A DNA stretch of 64,000 bases, taken from the NCBI GenBank assembly GCA_963830485.1, contig CAWHNE010000016.1, positions 156,086-220,085 of the forward strand, read 5' to 3'. The position numbers were made by a program, and so were the translations under genes. A model generated the notes under the pieces. It was not told the DNA's origin. It worked only from the letters and a program-made list of their open reading frames with translations, and searched no databases. Shown here in pieces: positions 57,173 to 64,000 of the stretch. The DNA is from CAIWHR01 sp963830485. Lineage in GTDB: Bacteria > Pseudomonadota > Gammaproteobacteria > Burkholderiales > Casimicrobiaceae. Positions within the stretch are counted from its first letter, which is position 1, and the number at the start of each line of letters is the position of its first letter.

Positions 57173-58257
57173 GTTGGTGATCTTAGATATGGTCCCGACC
57201 TGGTTCGTCCCGTTGAATATGATCGAATTGCTACCGTAGGAATAGAACAAGGCGTCATCGCTGACGTTCTCGACGCCGACAGCGTTGTTGGAGATTTCAG
57301 TGCGGGACAACGTAATCGCGACTGCCACAGACGGTCCCACTGCGACGACGCCAGTCGCCGCATTGCTCTCGATCAGATTGCCGGTCGACGTGAAAGTCAC
57401 TTCGCCGAGAACGCCGCTCGCCTGCAACAGGACCCCGTGGCCCAGATTGCGAGAGACGGTGGATCGCGTGGCGTGGACACGGATCAGGTTGCCGCCCGTT
57501 TCGTCCACCACCAAGCCGTGCGAGCCGTTATCGGCAATGACGGTGGAGTCGAGCGTCACCTGTGCAATTCCCGGATTGCTTGCGCTGACGGCGGCATGGA
57601 TAACGCCGCCGGAGTTGGCTTTCACGGAACCCTGCTTGAACATGAGCCAGGCAGCGCCGGACATCTTCACTCCGAGATTGGCGTTCTGCTCGACGTGCAC
57701 CGCGTCGGCTTCCACGACGGCGCCGTCGGCTCGCACGCCTTCGTCGTTGCGGCGGATGGTCACGTCCCGAAGCACGAGCCGTGTGCCGAAGCGTGCGTCG
57801 ATACCGGTACCCACCATGTTCTCGATGACGGAGCGCTCGAGCTGCAACGGTCCGCCCGCCGAGAGGAGAATTCGGTCGTGCCGCCCTGCCCGTTGATCGT
57901 CAGCCCGCGCAACGTCACGGCAGCACCTGGCGTGGCGACCGTGATGCCGGCCCCTGTGAACACCGAAATACCCGCGTAGACGCCTGCCGGTGCAGTGATC
58001 GTGACCGATCGATCGATTGTGACCGCCCCATAGCCGGCGGAATCGAGCACGATGATTTCGCCGTTCGCCGACGTCTGCGTGATCGCGCGGGCAAAGCCGC
58101 GGCAGGGCGCTGCCAGCGAGCAGGCGTTGGCGTCGTTTCCGTTCGACGCGACGAACGTGCGCTGCGCCAGCGCGTACGCCGCGCGTGGGGCGACGGCGAG
58201 CTCGCTGCAGGCGACCAAGACCGCAAGGAACCCTCTGGCGAGCCGATGGGTTTCCAT
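57167..58257 (-). pseudogene. Secreted right-handed beta-helix repeat protein, copy 2, one-base deletion
   Basis: This paralogue of the gene at 55969-57060 has the same architecture: a signal peptide starting METHRLARGFLAVLVACSEL, then RTFVASNGNDANACSLAAPC, then the same rungs. The length is 1,091 bp, exactly one base less than copy 1. The frame breaks near 57870-57875, where GQGGTTG-ILLSAGG should read on but becomes GQGGTTEFSSRR; one missing G restores it. GGGAGGGG precedes the ATG. Outside that site both halves are clean, so it may be intact in the cell or only recently broken. Confidence 0.78.
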
Positions 58258-58355
58258 TCGCCCCTCCCTTTGGACGCCCGCCGCGGCAGCGGGGCAATCA
58301 TTCTCGGCATGCCGCGGCGCCAAGGCAAGGCGGCGGGACCGGACGGGCGCGCGGG

Positions 58356-59480
58356 CTACGCGAGCGCGCCCCGCGCCGCTACCGGCCAGAGACACTCGAC
58401 GCGCGTACCGCGAACGCCGACGATCCAGTCGTAGAGATTGACCGTCGGATCGCAGTGCCCGGGGATCAGCCAGACGCGGTCGCCCGGCAGCGGCGGATCG
58501 CGGTCGGCGGCAACGGCGAGGACGCCGTGCTCGTCGGAGGCCTTAACGTAGTCGAGACCGCGCGCGCCGTAGACCTGCGGCGGGCCGGAGTCGAACGCAA
58601 ACGCCTTGAGGCCGGCGTCGACCACCGCTCGCTCGCGCACCGGCGCACTCATCACCGTCGCCACGACGTAAAGACTCTGCTCGAAGTGGTGCTCGTCGGG
58701 CGCGAGCGCATTCCGGTGGTAGTCCGCGTCCATGAAGATGTACGAGCCCGGCTGGATCTCGGTGTAGACGCCGCTGTCGCGTTCGTGCTGCCACGTGCCC
58801 GTGCCGGCGCCGGTCACGACCGGACACGCGATGCCGGCGGCCTCGATCGCCGCCTTCGTCTGGGCGGCGAGTGCCGCGGCGGAGGCGACCGCGGCGCGGC
58901 GCTCCTCGGGCGCGCGCAAATGCTGCGCGCCTCCGTGATACGCATGCAGCCCCCGAAAGCGCAACGCCGGTGTCCGCGCGATCCGCTGCGCAAGCGCCGC
59001 CGCCGCCGCGCCTGGCGCCGCGCCACAGCGGTGCGCGCCAACGTCGATCTCGACCAGCACGTCGAGCGTGACACCAGCCGCCTTCGCCGCGGCGCCGAGA
59101 TGGCCGATCGCCGCGGCATCGTCGACGAGCACGCCGATCGTCGCCTCCTGCGCGAGCGCCGCGAGGCGCGTGAGCTTGGCGGCGCCGACGATCTCGTTGG
59201 TGACGAGCACGTCGCGGATGCCCGCGGCGACGAACGCCTCCGCCTCGCCGACTTTCTGGCAGCAGATGCCGGCGGCCCCGCGCTCGATCTGCAGCTCGGC
59301 AATCGCGGGGCACTTGTGCGACTTCGCGTGCGGGCGCAGCGCGATGCCCGCGCCGTGCGTCGCGTGCGCCATCAGGTCGAGGTTGCGCTCGAAGGCGTCG
59401 AGGTCGACGACGAGCGCGGGCGTGTCGACGTCGTCGACGGCATCGCCGACGCGGGCGGGGACTCGCTGCATGACCGCCAT
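58356..59480 (-). CDS. DSD1 family PLP-dependent enzyme, D-threonine aldolase-like
   Basis: The 374-residue protein has the alanine-racemase-type N-terminal barrel with the PLP lysine in LRPHAKSHKCPAIAELQ. The C-terminal D-serine-dehydratase-like domain has metal ligands in IPGHCDPTVNLYDWIVGVRG (H and C). The order DTPALVVDLDAFERNLDLMA, RGLHAYHGGAQHL, GSYIFMDADYHRN and YVKASDEHGVLAV matches bacterial D-threonine aldolases and related D-amino-acid lyases. It probably splits a beta-hydroxy D-amino acid to glycine and an aldehyde, but substrate is inferred. Starts at 59480 or 59471 are both possible. It is followed by 98 bp before the second beta-helix gene. Confidence 0.88.
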   Translation of the reverse strand: MAVMQRVPARVGDAVDDVDTPALVVDLDAFERNLDLMAHATHGAGIALRPHAKSHKCPAIAELQIERGAAGICCQKVGEAEAFVAAGIRDVLVTNEIVGAAKLTRLAALAQEATIGVLVDDAAAIGHLGAAAKAAGVTLDVLVEIDVGAHRCGAAPGAAAAALAQRIARTPALRFRGLHAYHGGAQHLRAPEERRAAVASAAALAAQTKAAIEAAGIACPVVTGAGTGTWQHERDSGVYTEIQPGSYIFMDADYHRNALAPDEHHFEQSLYVVATVMSAPVRERAVVDAGLKAFAFDSGPPQVYGARGLDYVKASDEHGVLAVAADRDPPLPGDRVWLIPGHCDPTVNLYDWIVGVRGTRVECLWPVAARGALA

Positions 59481-59523
59481 CGTACCGCGCAACGGCGGCG
59501 CGCGCGGTGTGCGCCGCTCGCGC

Positions 59524-59882
59524 CGCGGCCTCCGCACCGCCAACGTGAATCGTTGCGCCGAGTTGTCAGCCCCGCTACTCGCGTTAGTCGATCCCTACGC
59601 GCTGCGCGCCGTGGGGGAACGCGCGAGCGGCGGAGAGGGGCCCCGAGCGCGCAGCGCGCAGGGGATCGGAGCGATCGCGAGCGCGTTCGGAGGCCGACGG
59701 CTGGAAATCACGAGCTCCAATGCCGGCGCGGAGGCCGAACCGGCTCGCCGCTCGCGTGCGGCCTCCGCACCACCAAACGTGAATCGTTGCGCTGAGTTGT
59801 CGGCCGCTGCGGCGACTCGCGATTGCTCGCTCCCCCACGGCGCTTCGCGCCATGGGGCCCCGGCTCGCCGCTCGCGCCGCTA
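59524..59882 (-). repeat. Composite of stop-linked repeats, copies B and C, with an inverted repeat between
   Basis: Almost the whole gap between the aldolase-like gene and the anti-sigma gene is repeat. Copy C (59758-59882) starts, in the anti-sigma sense, at that gene's TAG and carries the stem CCCCATGGCGC-GAA-GCGCCGTGGGG. Copy B (59524-59584) keeps only the distal block (GACAACTC...GCGCAACGATTCACGTT). Between them, CGATCCC(C)T-CGCGCTGCGCGC arms (59589-59609 and 59647-59668) form an imperfect palindrome. The remaining bases (59481-59523) show nothing. Confidence 0.75.
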
Positions 59883-60707
59883 CTTCGGTTGAGCCGCCTC
59901 GAGCGCGGCGAGCTGGCCGTAGACGACTTGTGCGACGGTGAGAAGCTGCGCGCGGTCGAGCCCGCCGGAGATGGCGTAGCCGCAGTCGTCGTCGATCCAG
60001 TAGAAGACGCCGACGCCGTTCTCGATGGCGTAGCGGAAGGCCGTCTCGCGCTCGCCGCCCGACTTCCCCGTGGCCGGCGACTGCCGGCGCACCTGCAGCG
60101 AGAGCCGTTGCTTGTCGGCGTTCTCGTACATGAAGAACGCCGTCGGGTTCTCGTTGCCGGCGACGAGCCGGCCGCCGACGAGCGCGTAGCCCAGGCCGTT
60201 CAGGTCCGGCGCATGCACCTTGAACCCGAGCCGCTTCGTGAGCCAGTTGACGAGGCTCTTCTCCTCGCTCGCCCAGACCTCGACGGGGCGCCGCACGTCC
60301 GCCGCATAGAGCGCGTGCGCGAACGCCGCCTGTCGCGCGAACGTCGTCGGCGTGCCCGAGCGCTCGATCAGCGCATCGCGGCCGAGCCAGCCCAGCCCGA
60401 AGCCGAGGACGAGCGTGGCGGCCGCCGCGAACGCCGGCGCGATCCATCGCCGCACGACACCCGCGGCGGTCGACGCCGGCGGGAAGGCCGCCGCGACCAG
60501 CCGGTCCGACAGCGGCTCGACGAGCAATGGATCGAGCGCGTCGCGCAGCGCCGTGTTCTGCGCGCGAATGTTCGCGACCCGCGCGGCGAGCTCCGGATCG
60601 CCGGCGACCATCGCCTCGACCTGCGCGAGACGATCCGGCGCGAGCTGCCCGTCCGCGTACGCGTGGAGGTCGGCGTCGGTCATGGGACTGGAGGCGGCGG
60701 CGCTCAT
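59880..60707 (-). CDS. Membrane anti-sigma factor (RskA/ChrR-like zinc-less type)
   Basis: The 275-residue protein has an N-terminal cytoplasmic part (MTDADLHAYADGQLAPDRLA, AQVEAMVAGDPELAARVANI), a single membrane helix (PAFAAAATLVLGFGLGWLG, about residues 89-107), and a periplasmic domain with KSLVNWLTKRLGFKVHAPDL. This resembles a family of proteobacterial anti-sigma factors paired with ECF sigma genes; the canonical zinc-binding HxxxCxxC is absent. It is 16 bp after the sigma gene, the usual order. The stop is TAG and overlaps the start of a structured repeat. Confidence 0.85.
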   Translation of the reverse strand: MSAAASSPMTDADLHAYADGQLAPDRLAQVEAMVAGDPELAARVANIRAQNTALRDALDPLLVEPLSDRLVAAAFPPASTAAGVVRRWIAPAFAAAATLVLGFGLGWLGRDALIERSGTPTTFARQAAFAHALYAADVRRPVEVWASEEKSLVNWLTKRLGFKVHAPDLNGLGYALVGGRLVAGNENPTAFFMYENADKQRLSLQVRRQSPATGKSGGERETAFRYAIENGVGVFYWIDDDCGYAISGGLDRAQLLTVAQVVYGQLAALEAAQPK

Positions 60708-60723
60708 GGCAGTCGTCAGGCGG

Positions 60724-61257
60724 TCACTTGATCACGCGGAGCGCAGAGGTGGGATCGGCGACGAGCCGGCGCAGCTTCTCGCGCGCGCGCGAGAGGCGCG
60801 ACATCACGGTTCCGATCGGCACGGCCAACACGGTCGCGATCTCCTCGTAACGCATCTCCTCGACCGCCGCCAGCAACAGGACCTCGCGCTGGTCCGGCGG
60901 CAGCCGACCCATCTGCGTCACGACCTCGACCAGCTCGACGCGATCGAGCTGGTTGCCGCGCACCGGCAGCTGCCACGCGGCCCCGGTGGTATCGGCGTCG
61001 AGCGAGACGTTGCCTGCCTCGCGCCGCGCGAGGGCGAGCTGATTCACGTACACGTTGTGCATGACAGTAAACAGCCACGCGCGCAGGTCCGTTCCCGCCT
61101 GCCACAGCCGCCGCTTTTCCCACGCTCGCGCGAGCGTGTCCTGCACTAGGTCGTCGGCACGGGTCGCATCGCCCGTCAGCACGCGGGCGTAGCGGCGCAG
61201 GCGCGGAATCGCGGCAACGAGCTCCGGGTGCGGAAGCGCGGGGTCGGCAGGTGGCAT
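60724..61257 (-). CDS. ECF-type RNA polymerase sigma factor
   Basis: The 177-residue protein has region 2 (PRLRRYARVLTGDATRADDL followed by VQDTLARAWEKR, the core-binding and -10 recognising helix) and region 4 (LPPDQREVLLLAAVEEMRYE, EEIATVLAVPIGTVMSRLSR, the helix-turn-helix). There is no region 3 or region 1, so it is of the extracytoplasmic-function class. It probably directs its own operon under release from the adjacent membrane anti-sigma factor. A start at 61284 would add nine residues; the ATG at 61257 fits the family better. A GAACATGTTC palindrome lies about 90 bp upstream. Confidence 0.88.
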   Translation of the reverse strand: MPPADPALPHPELVAAIPRLRRYARVLTGDATRADDLVQDTLARAWEKRRLWQAGTDLRAWLFTVMHNVYVNQLALARREAGNVSLDADTTGAAWQLPVRGNQLDRVELVEVVTQMGRLPPDQREVLLLAAVEEMRYEEIATVLAVPIGTVMSRLSRAREKLRRLVADPTSALRVIK

Positions 61258-61431
61258 CGGCGGCGTGCGGAAAGCGCGGCCCAACCCGGGGGATTCGGGC
61301 CGGGCCGCCAGGCGCTATGTTACCCCGCGCGCCGAACCTGCTGCGAACATGTTCTCTCCCTCGCGTGTTGTCGGTCTCGCTCCGGCCAACAGCGGGCCGC
61401 GGGCCGCTATTCCGGCGCGGGCCGCTCGCGC

Positions 61432-61555
61432 CGCGCCCTCCGCACGATCGATCTGAATCGTTGCGCCGTGTGGTCGGCCGCAGCGTCGACTCGCGATTGC
61501 TCGCTCCCCCTCGGCGCTTCGCGCCCGGGGCCCCGGCGAGCCGCTCGCGCCGCTA
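61432..61555 (-). repeat. Stop-linked 3' repeat, copy D (after mgtE)
   Basis: In the mgtE sense, the element starts with the mgtE TAG stop (TAGCGGCGCGAGC). The internal hairpin is CCCCGGGCGC-GAA-GCGCCGAGGGG (61507-61530). The distal block (GCGCAACGATTCA...) matches copies A-C. The remaining gap to the sigma gene contains the GAACATGTTC palindrome. Confidence 0.8.
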
Positions 61556-63034
61556 CCGCGGAAGCAGGAACAGCGTGGCGAGCCCGAGGAAGATGAAGAA
61601 CCCGCCGGAATCGGTGACCGCCGTGATCATCACCGACGAGCCGATCGCCGGATCCCGATTGAACTTGAGCATCGTCATCGGAATCAGCACGCCCATCAGC
61701 GCCGCGAGGATCAGGTTCAGCGTCATCGCGAGCACCATCACGAGGCCGAGCGAGATGTCGCGATAGAGCAGCATTGCGACCAGTCCCATCACGCCGCCCC
61801 AGACGACGCCGTTGACGAGGCTGACCGTGATTTCCTTGCGGATCAGCTGCCGCGCGTGCTCGCGGGAGACCTGGCCCAGCGCGATCGCGCGCACGATCAT
61901 CGTGATCGTCTGGTTGCCGGAGTTGCCGCCGATTCCGGCGACGATCGGCATCAGCGCGGCCAGCGCGACCAACTTCTCGATCGAGCCCTCGAACACACCG
62001 ATCACACGCGAGGCGATGAATGCGGTGACGAGGTTCACCGCAAGCCACGTCCATCGGTTGCGGAACGACGCCCACACCGACGCAAAAACGTCTTCCTCCT
62101 CCTTGAGGCCGGCCTGCGCGAGCAGGTCCTCCTCGCCCTGTTTGCGGACGAAATCGAGGACCTCGTCGACGGTCACGCGCCCGACCAGCTTGTCGTTGGT
62201 GTCGACGACCGGCGCGGAAACGAGGTCGTAGCGTTCGAACGCGCTCGCCGCGGCGTCGGCCTTCTCGTGCTGCAGGAGTTTGACCGCCGGCGGCTGCATC
62301 ACGGCATCGACCGTCGTCTCGGGATCGGTGACGATCAGCTTGTTGATCGGAAGCACGCCAAGAAGCTTCTCCGCGCGGTCGACGACGAAGAGCTGGTCGG
62401 TCTGACTCGGCAGCTCGTCCCTCCGGCGCAGGTAGCGCAGCACGACTTCGAGCGTGACGTCGGGCCGCACCGAGACGTCCTCGAAATCCATCAGCGCGCC
62501 CACCATATCGTCCTCGAAGGACATCGCGGCGCGCAGCTGCTCGCGCTCCTCGACTGGCAGGCTCTGGAACACATCGTCCATCACCTCCTGCGGGAGGTCG
62601 GGGGCGAGCTCCGCGATCTCGTCGGCCTCGAGCGTCTCGGTCGCGGCCACGAGCTCCTCGGTGTCCATCGAGGAGATGAGCGACTCGCGCACGGCGTCGG
62701 AGACCTCGAGCAGAATTTCGCCGTCGCGCGCAGCGCGGACGAGGTCCCAGATGTAGAGCCGTTCGTCGAGCGGCAACGCCTCGAGGATGTAGGCGATGTC
62801 CGCCGGATGCAGTCGGTCGAGCTTCCTCTGCAGCGCCGCCTTGCTCTTCTTGTAGACGGCGCTTTCCACGAGCTCGGAGGCCTCGGCGCGACCTTCGCTC
62901 GCTTCCTGGTCGAAGATCAGCCCCTCGACCAGCCGGTGCTTGCGCAGGAGCGACGTGACGTCGGCGAGCGCCCTGCGCACGCTCGTGCGCGGCTCGGTCC
63001 GCTCGGCGGACTTCTCTTCGACGGTGTCGGCCAT
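61553..63034 (-). CDS. mgtE: Magnesium transporter MgtE
   Basis: MgtE is a Mg2+-gated channel of 493 residues. The N-terminal MgtE_N superhelical domain (about 40-175; RLHPADIAYILEALPLDERL) is followed by a CBS pair (about 180-310) and five membrane spans. The pore-lining signature MPIVAGIGGNSGNQTITMIV lies in TM2-3, and DSGGFFIFLGLATLFLLP is at the C-terminus. The first 35 residues are an extra charged extension. The ATG at 63034 is natural. Mg2+ entry is controlled by the cytoplasmic domains closing the pore when Mg2+ is high. Its TAG stop overlaps a dispersed repeat. Confidence 0.95.
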   Translation of the reverse strand: MADTVEEKSAERTEPRTSVRRALADVTSLLRKHRLVEGLIFDQEASEGRAEASELVESAVYKKSKAALQRKLDRLHPADIAYILEALPLDERLYIWDLVRAARDGEILLEVSDAVRESLISSMDTEELVAATETLEADEIAELAPDLPQEVMDDVFQSLPVEEREQLRAAMSFEDDMVGALMDFEDVSVRPDVTLEVVLRYLRRRDELPSQTDQLFVVDRAEKLLGVLPINKLIVTDPETTVDAVMQPPAVKLLQHEKADAAASAFERYDLVSAPVVDTNDKLVGRVTVDEVLDFVRKQGEEDLLAQAGLKEEEDVFASVWASFRNRWTWLAVNLVTAFIASRVIGVFEGSIEKLVALAALMPIVAGIGGNSGNQTITMIVRAIALGQVSREHARQLIRKEITVSLVNGVVWGGVMGLVAMLLYRDISLGLVMVLAMTLNLILAALMGVLIPMTMLKFNRDPAIGSSVMITAVTDSGGFFIFLGLATLFLLPR

Positions 63035-63145
63035 GGTCGCTCGCGAACAGACGGGGTGGCGGCGGCGGTGCGCGCCGCCCGGATTCTACGGGATGCGCAC
63101 GCGCGGGTGCAGCCTCCGAGGTGCGCGCGACCGGAACGACGAGCG

Positions 63146-63847
63146 CTAGGGTACTGCCGCCGCCGGCATCCGCGCGAGGATCGTCGCGATTCGGCCGGCG
63201 AGATAGACGGAATCCGGATTGCGCTCGAACAGGCGCGGCGCCGGCGCCATCGCCGCGAGCCGCGCCGCCTGCTCGGCCGAGAGCCGCGCCGCGGGAATGC
63301 CGAAGTAGCGCTGCGCGGCGGCCTCGGCGCCGAACACGCCGTTGCCCCACTCGATCACGTTGAGGTAGAGCTCGAGGATCCGCCGCTTCGGCAGCATCCC
63401 TTCGAGCAATACGGTGACGACCGCCTCTTCCGCCTTGCGCACGTAGCTCTTTGCGGGCGACAGGAACAGGTTTTTGGCGAGCTGCTGCGTGATCGTCGAT
63501 CCACCGGCGACGACTCGACCCCTGCGCTCGTTCTTCTCGAGCGCGGCCCGGATGCCGTCCCAATCGAAGCCCGAATGCTCGGAGAACTTCGCGTCCTCGG
63601 CGGCAATCATCGCGCGCTTCAGCTGCGGCGAGATGCGCTCCCACGATACCCACACGTAGCGCAGCTGCACCTTCGGGTTCTTCGCGCGCGCCTCGTCCAT
63701 GCGCTGCGCCATGAACGCCGTCTCGCGCGGCGGGTAGTAGCGGTACCAGCCGATGCTCGCGGCGATGTACGCGAGCCATGCGAGCGGGATCGCGGCGAGC
63801 ACGGCGACGATCCACAACGTCCAGCGCGCGGCGGGGCTGCGTTTCAT
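63146..63847 (-). CDS. mtgA: Monofunctional biosynthetic peptidoglycan transglycosylase
   Basis: MtgA is a family 51 glycosyltransferase that polymerises lipid II in the periplasm. The 233-residue protein has one N-terminal membrane anchor (WTLWIVAVLAAIPLAWLAYIA) and the five family motifs, including MIAAEDAKFSEHSGFDWDGI (catalytic glutamate), GGSTITQQLAKNLFLS, RKAEEAVVTVLLEGMLPKRR, ILELYLNVIEWGNGVFGAEA and AAQRYFGIPAARLSAEQAAR. There is no penicillin-binding domain. A palindrome related to the REP-like repeats begins 2 bp upstream of its ATG. Confidence 0.95.
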   Translation of the reverse strand: MKRSPAARWTLWIVAVLAAIPLAWLAYIAASIGWYRYYPPRETAFMAQRMDEARAKNPKVQLRYVWVSWERISPQLKRAMIAAEDAKFSEHSGFDWDGIRAALEKNERRGRVVAGGSTITQQLAKNLFLSPAKSYVRKAEEAVVTVLLEGMLPKRRILELYLNVIEWGNGVFGAEAAAQRYFGIPAARLSAEQAARLAAMAPAPRLFERNPDSVYLAGRIATILARMPAAAVP

Positions 63848-63848
63848 G

Positions 63849-63896
63849 CGGTGCCAGACCGGGGTCAGACCCGGGTCAGACCCCGGTCTGGCACCG
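63849..63896. repeat. GGGGTCAGACC palindrome between the tonB-like gene and mtgA
   Basis: Arms CGGTGCCAGACCGGGGTC (63849-63866) and the exact complement (63879-63896) are separated by 12 bp that contain GACCCGGGTC. It resembles the GGGGACAGACC elements elsewhere in the window in its CAGACC core but has different arms. It occupies most of the gap and leaves no room for a ribosome site before mtgA. Confidence 0.7.
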
Positions 63897-63898
63897 CG

Positions 63899-64000
63899 TC
63901 AGTCGCTGCGGAGCTGGTCGCCCTTGGTGAACGACCACGTCCGGGTGATGTGCAGGATGTCGGTGTCGCGCTTGACGTCGGGCGGGAACGGCGCGAACGG
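63899..64000 (-). CDS. C-terminal end of a TonB-like energy transducer (partial)
   Basis: Only the last 33 codons are inside the window: PFAPFPPDVKRDTDILHITR, then TWSFTKGDQLRSD and TGA. The FPPDxRRDTDILxIxRTW motif is characteristic of the C-terminal domain of betaproteobacterial TonB family proteins located near aroE-mtgA. TonB domains reach the outer membrane from the inner membrane to power receptors. The assignment rests on a short tail and on context, so the family is likely but not certain. Confidence 0.6.
   Translation of the reverse strand, partial: PFAPFPPDVKRDTDILHITRTWSFTKGDQLRSD

Noticed and set aside
59640..59880. Possible CRISPR-like spacing of repeats
   Set aside because: Only partial copies of unequal length and no regular spacers; no cas genes nearby.
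61407..63815. An 802-codon minus-strand frame
   Set aside because: It is out of phase with mgtE and mtgA, which have complete motifs in another frame.

Overview
The window is very G+C-rich chromosomal DNA from a betaproteobacterium, probably of the Burkholderiales/Rhodocyclales type. The evidence is the Kdo/heptose LPS-core genes, PagP, a dihydrolipoyl dehydrogenase with its own N-terminal lipoyl domain, and several gene orders typical of that class (pcm-rhodanese-tolC beside waaA; pepP-ubiH-dusB-fis-purH; proA...nadD-rsfS-rlmH-maf-rng). It is an ordinary housekeeping region. I see no prophage, CRISPR array, toxin-antitoxin pair, tRNA or rRNA.

Layout. 0-10 kb: LPS inner-core genes (a family-2 glycosyltransferase fragment, waaC, waaA) facing a minus-strand envelope block (RND efflux adaptor and permease, pcm, rhodanese, tolC). 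10-16 kb: a complete branched-chain amino-acid ABC transporter (livK, terminator, livHMGF) and a membrane protein. 16-26 kb: a long minus-strand run, pepP, ubiH, dusB, fis, purH, pagP, purD, hemF, a Nudix hydrolase and acylphosphatase. 26-34 kb: a 5-formyl-THF cyclo-ligase with an MFS transporter, then the pyruvate dehydrogenase operon aceE-aceF-lpdA. 34-44 kb: rpiA, an EIIA-type PTS protein and the full kdpFABCDE potassium system. 44-53.5 kb: proA, five accessory genes (DsrE-like, cation efflux, DUF427, DUF924, Na+/H+ antiporter), then nadD-rsfS-rlmH-maf-rng. 53.5-59.5 kb: a PHB-depolymerase-like esterase, two VOC proteins, tandem secreted beta-helix genes and a D-threonine-aldolase-like enzyme. 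59.5-64 kb: an ECF sigma/anti-sigma pair, mgtE, mtgA and the 3' end of a tonB-like gene.

The most unusual content is non-coding. (1) A roughly 120-bp structured repeat lies at the 3' ends of three unrelated genes (acylphosphatase, anti-sigma factor, mgtE). In each copy the first three bases of the repeat are the gene's TAG stop codon, and an internal stem capped by GAA is kept while its paired arms change length. (2) A REP-like palindrome (arms GGGGACAGACCACG...) sits immediately upstream of three start codons, once containing the likely start codon of waaC. (3) A palindromic element of about 100 bp is inserted in frame in hemF, and a relative lies upstream of rng. (4) A 271-bp MITE-like element separates fis from purH.

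Seven apparent single-base frameshifts occur: two in the RND permease, two in its adaptor, and one each in the cyclo-ligase, a small kdp-associated gene and the second beta-helix copy. Four of them fall within about 0.8 kb. These may be sequencing or assembly errors rather than real gene decay. Three genes (the cyclo-ligase, proA and the antiporter) have a -10-like hexamer exactly 6 nt before the start codon, suggesting leaderless mRNAs.
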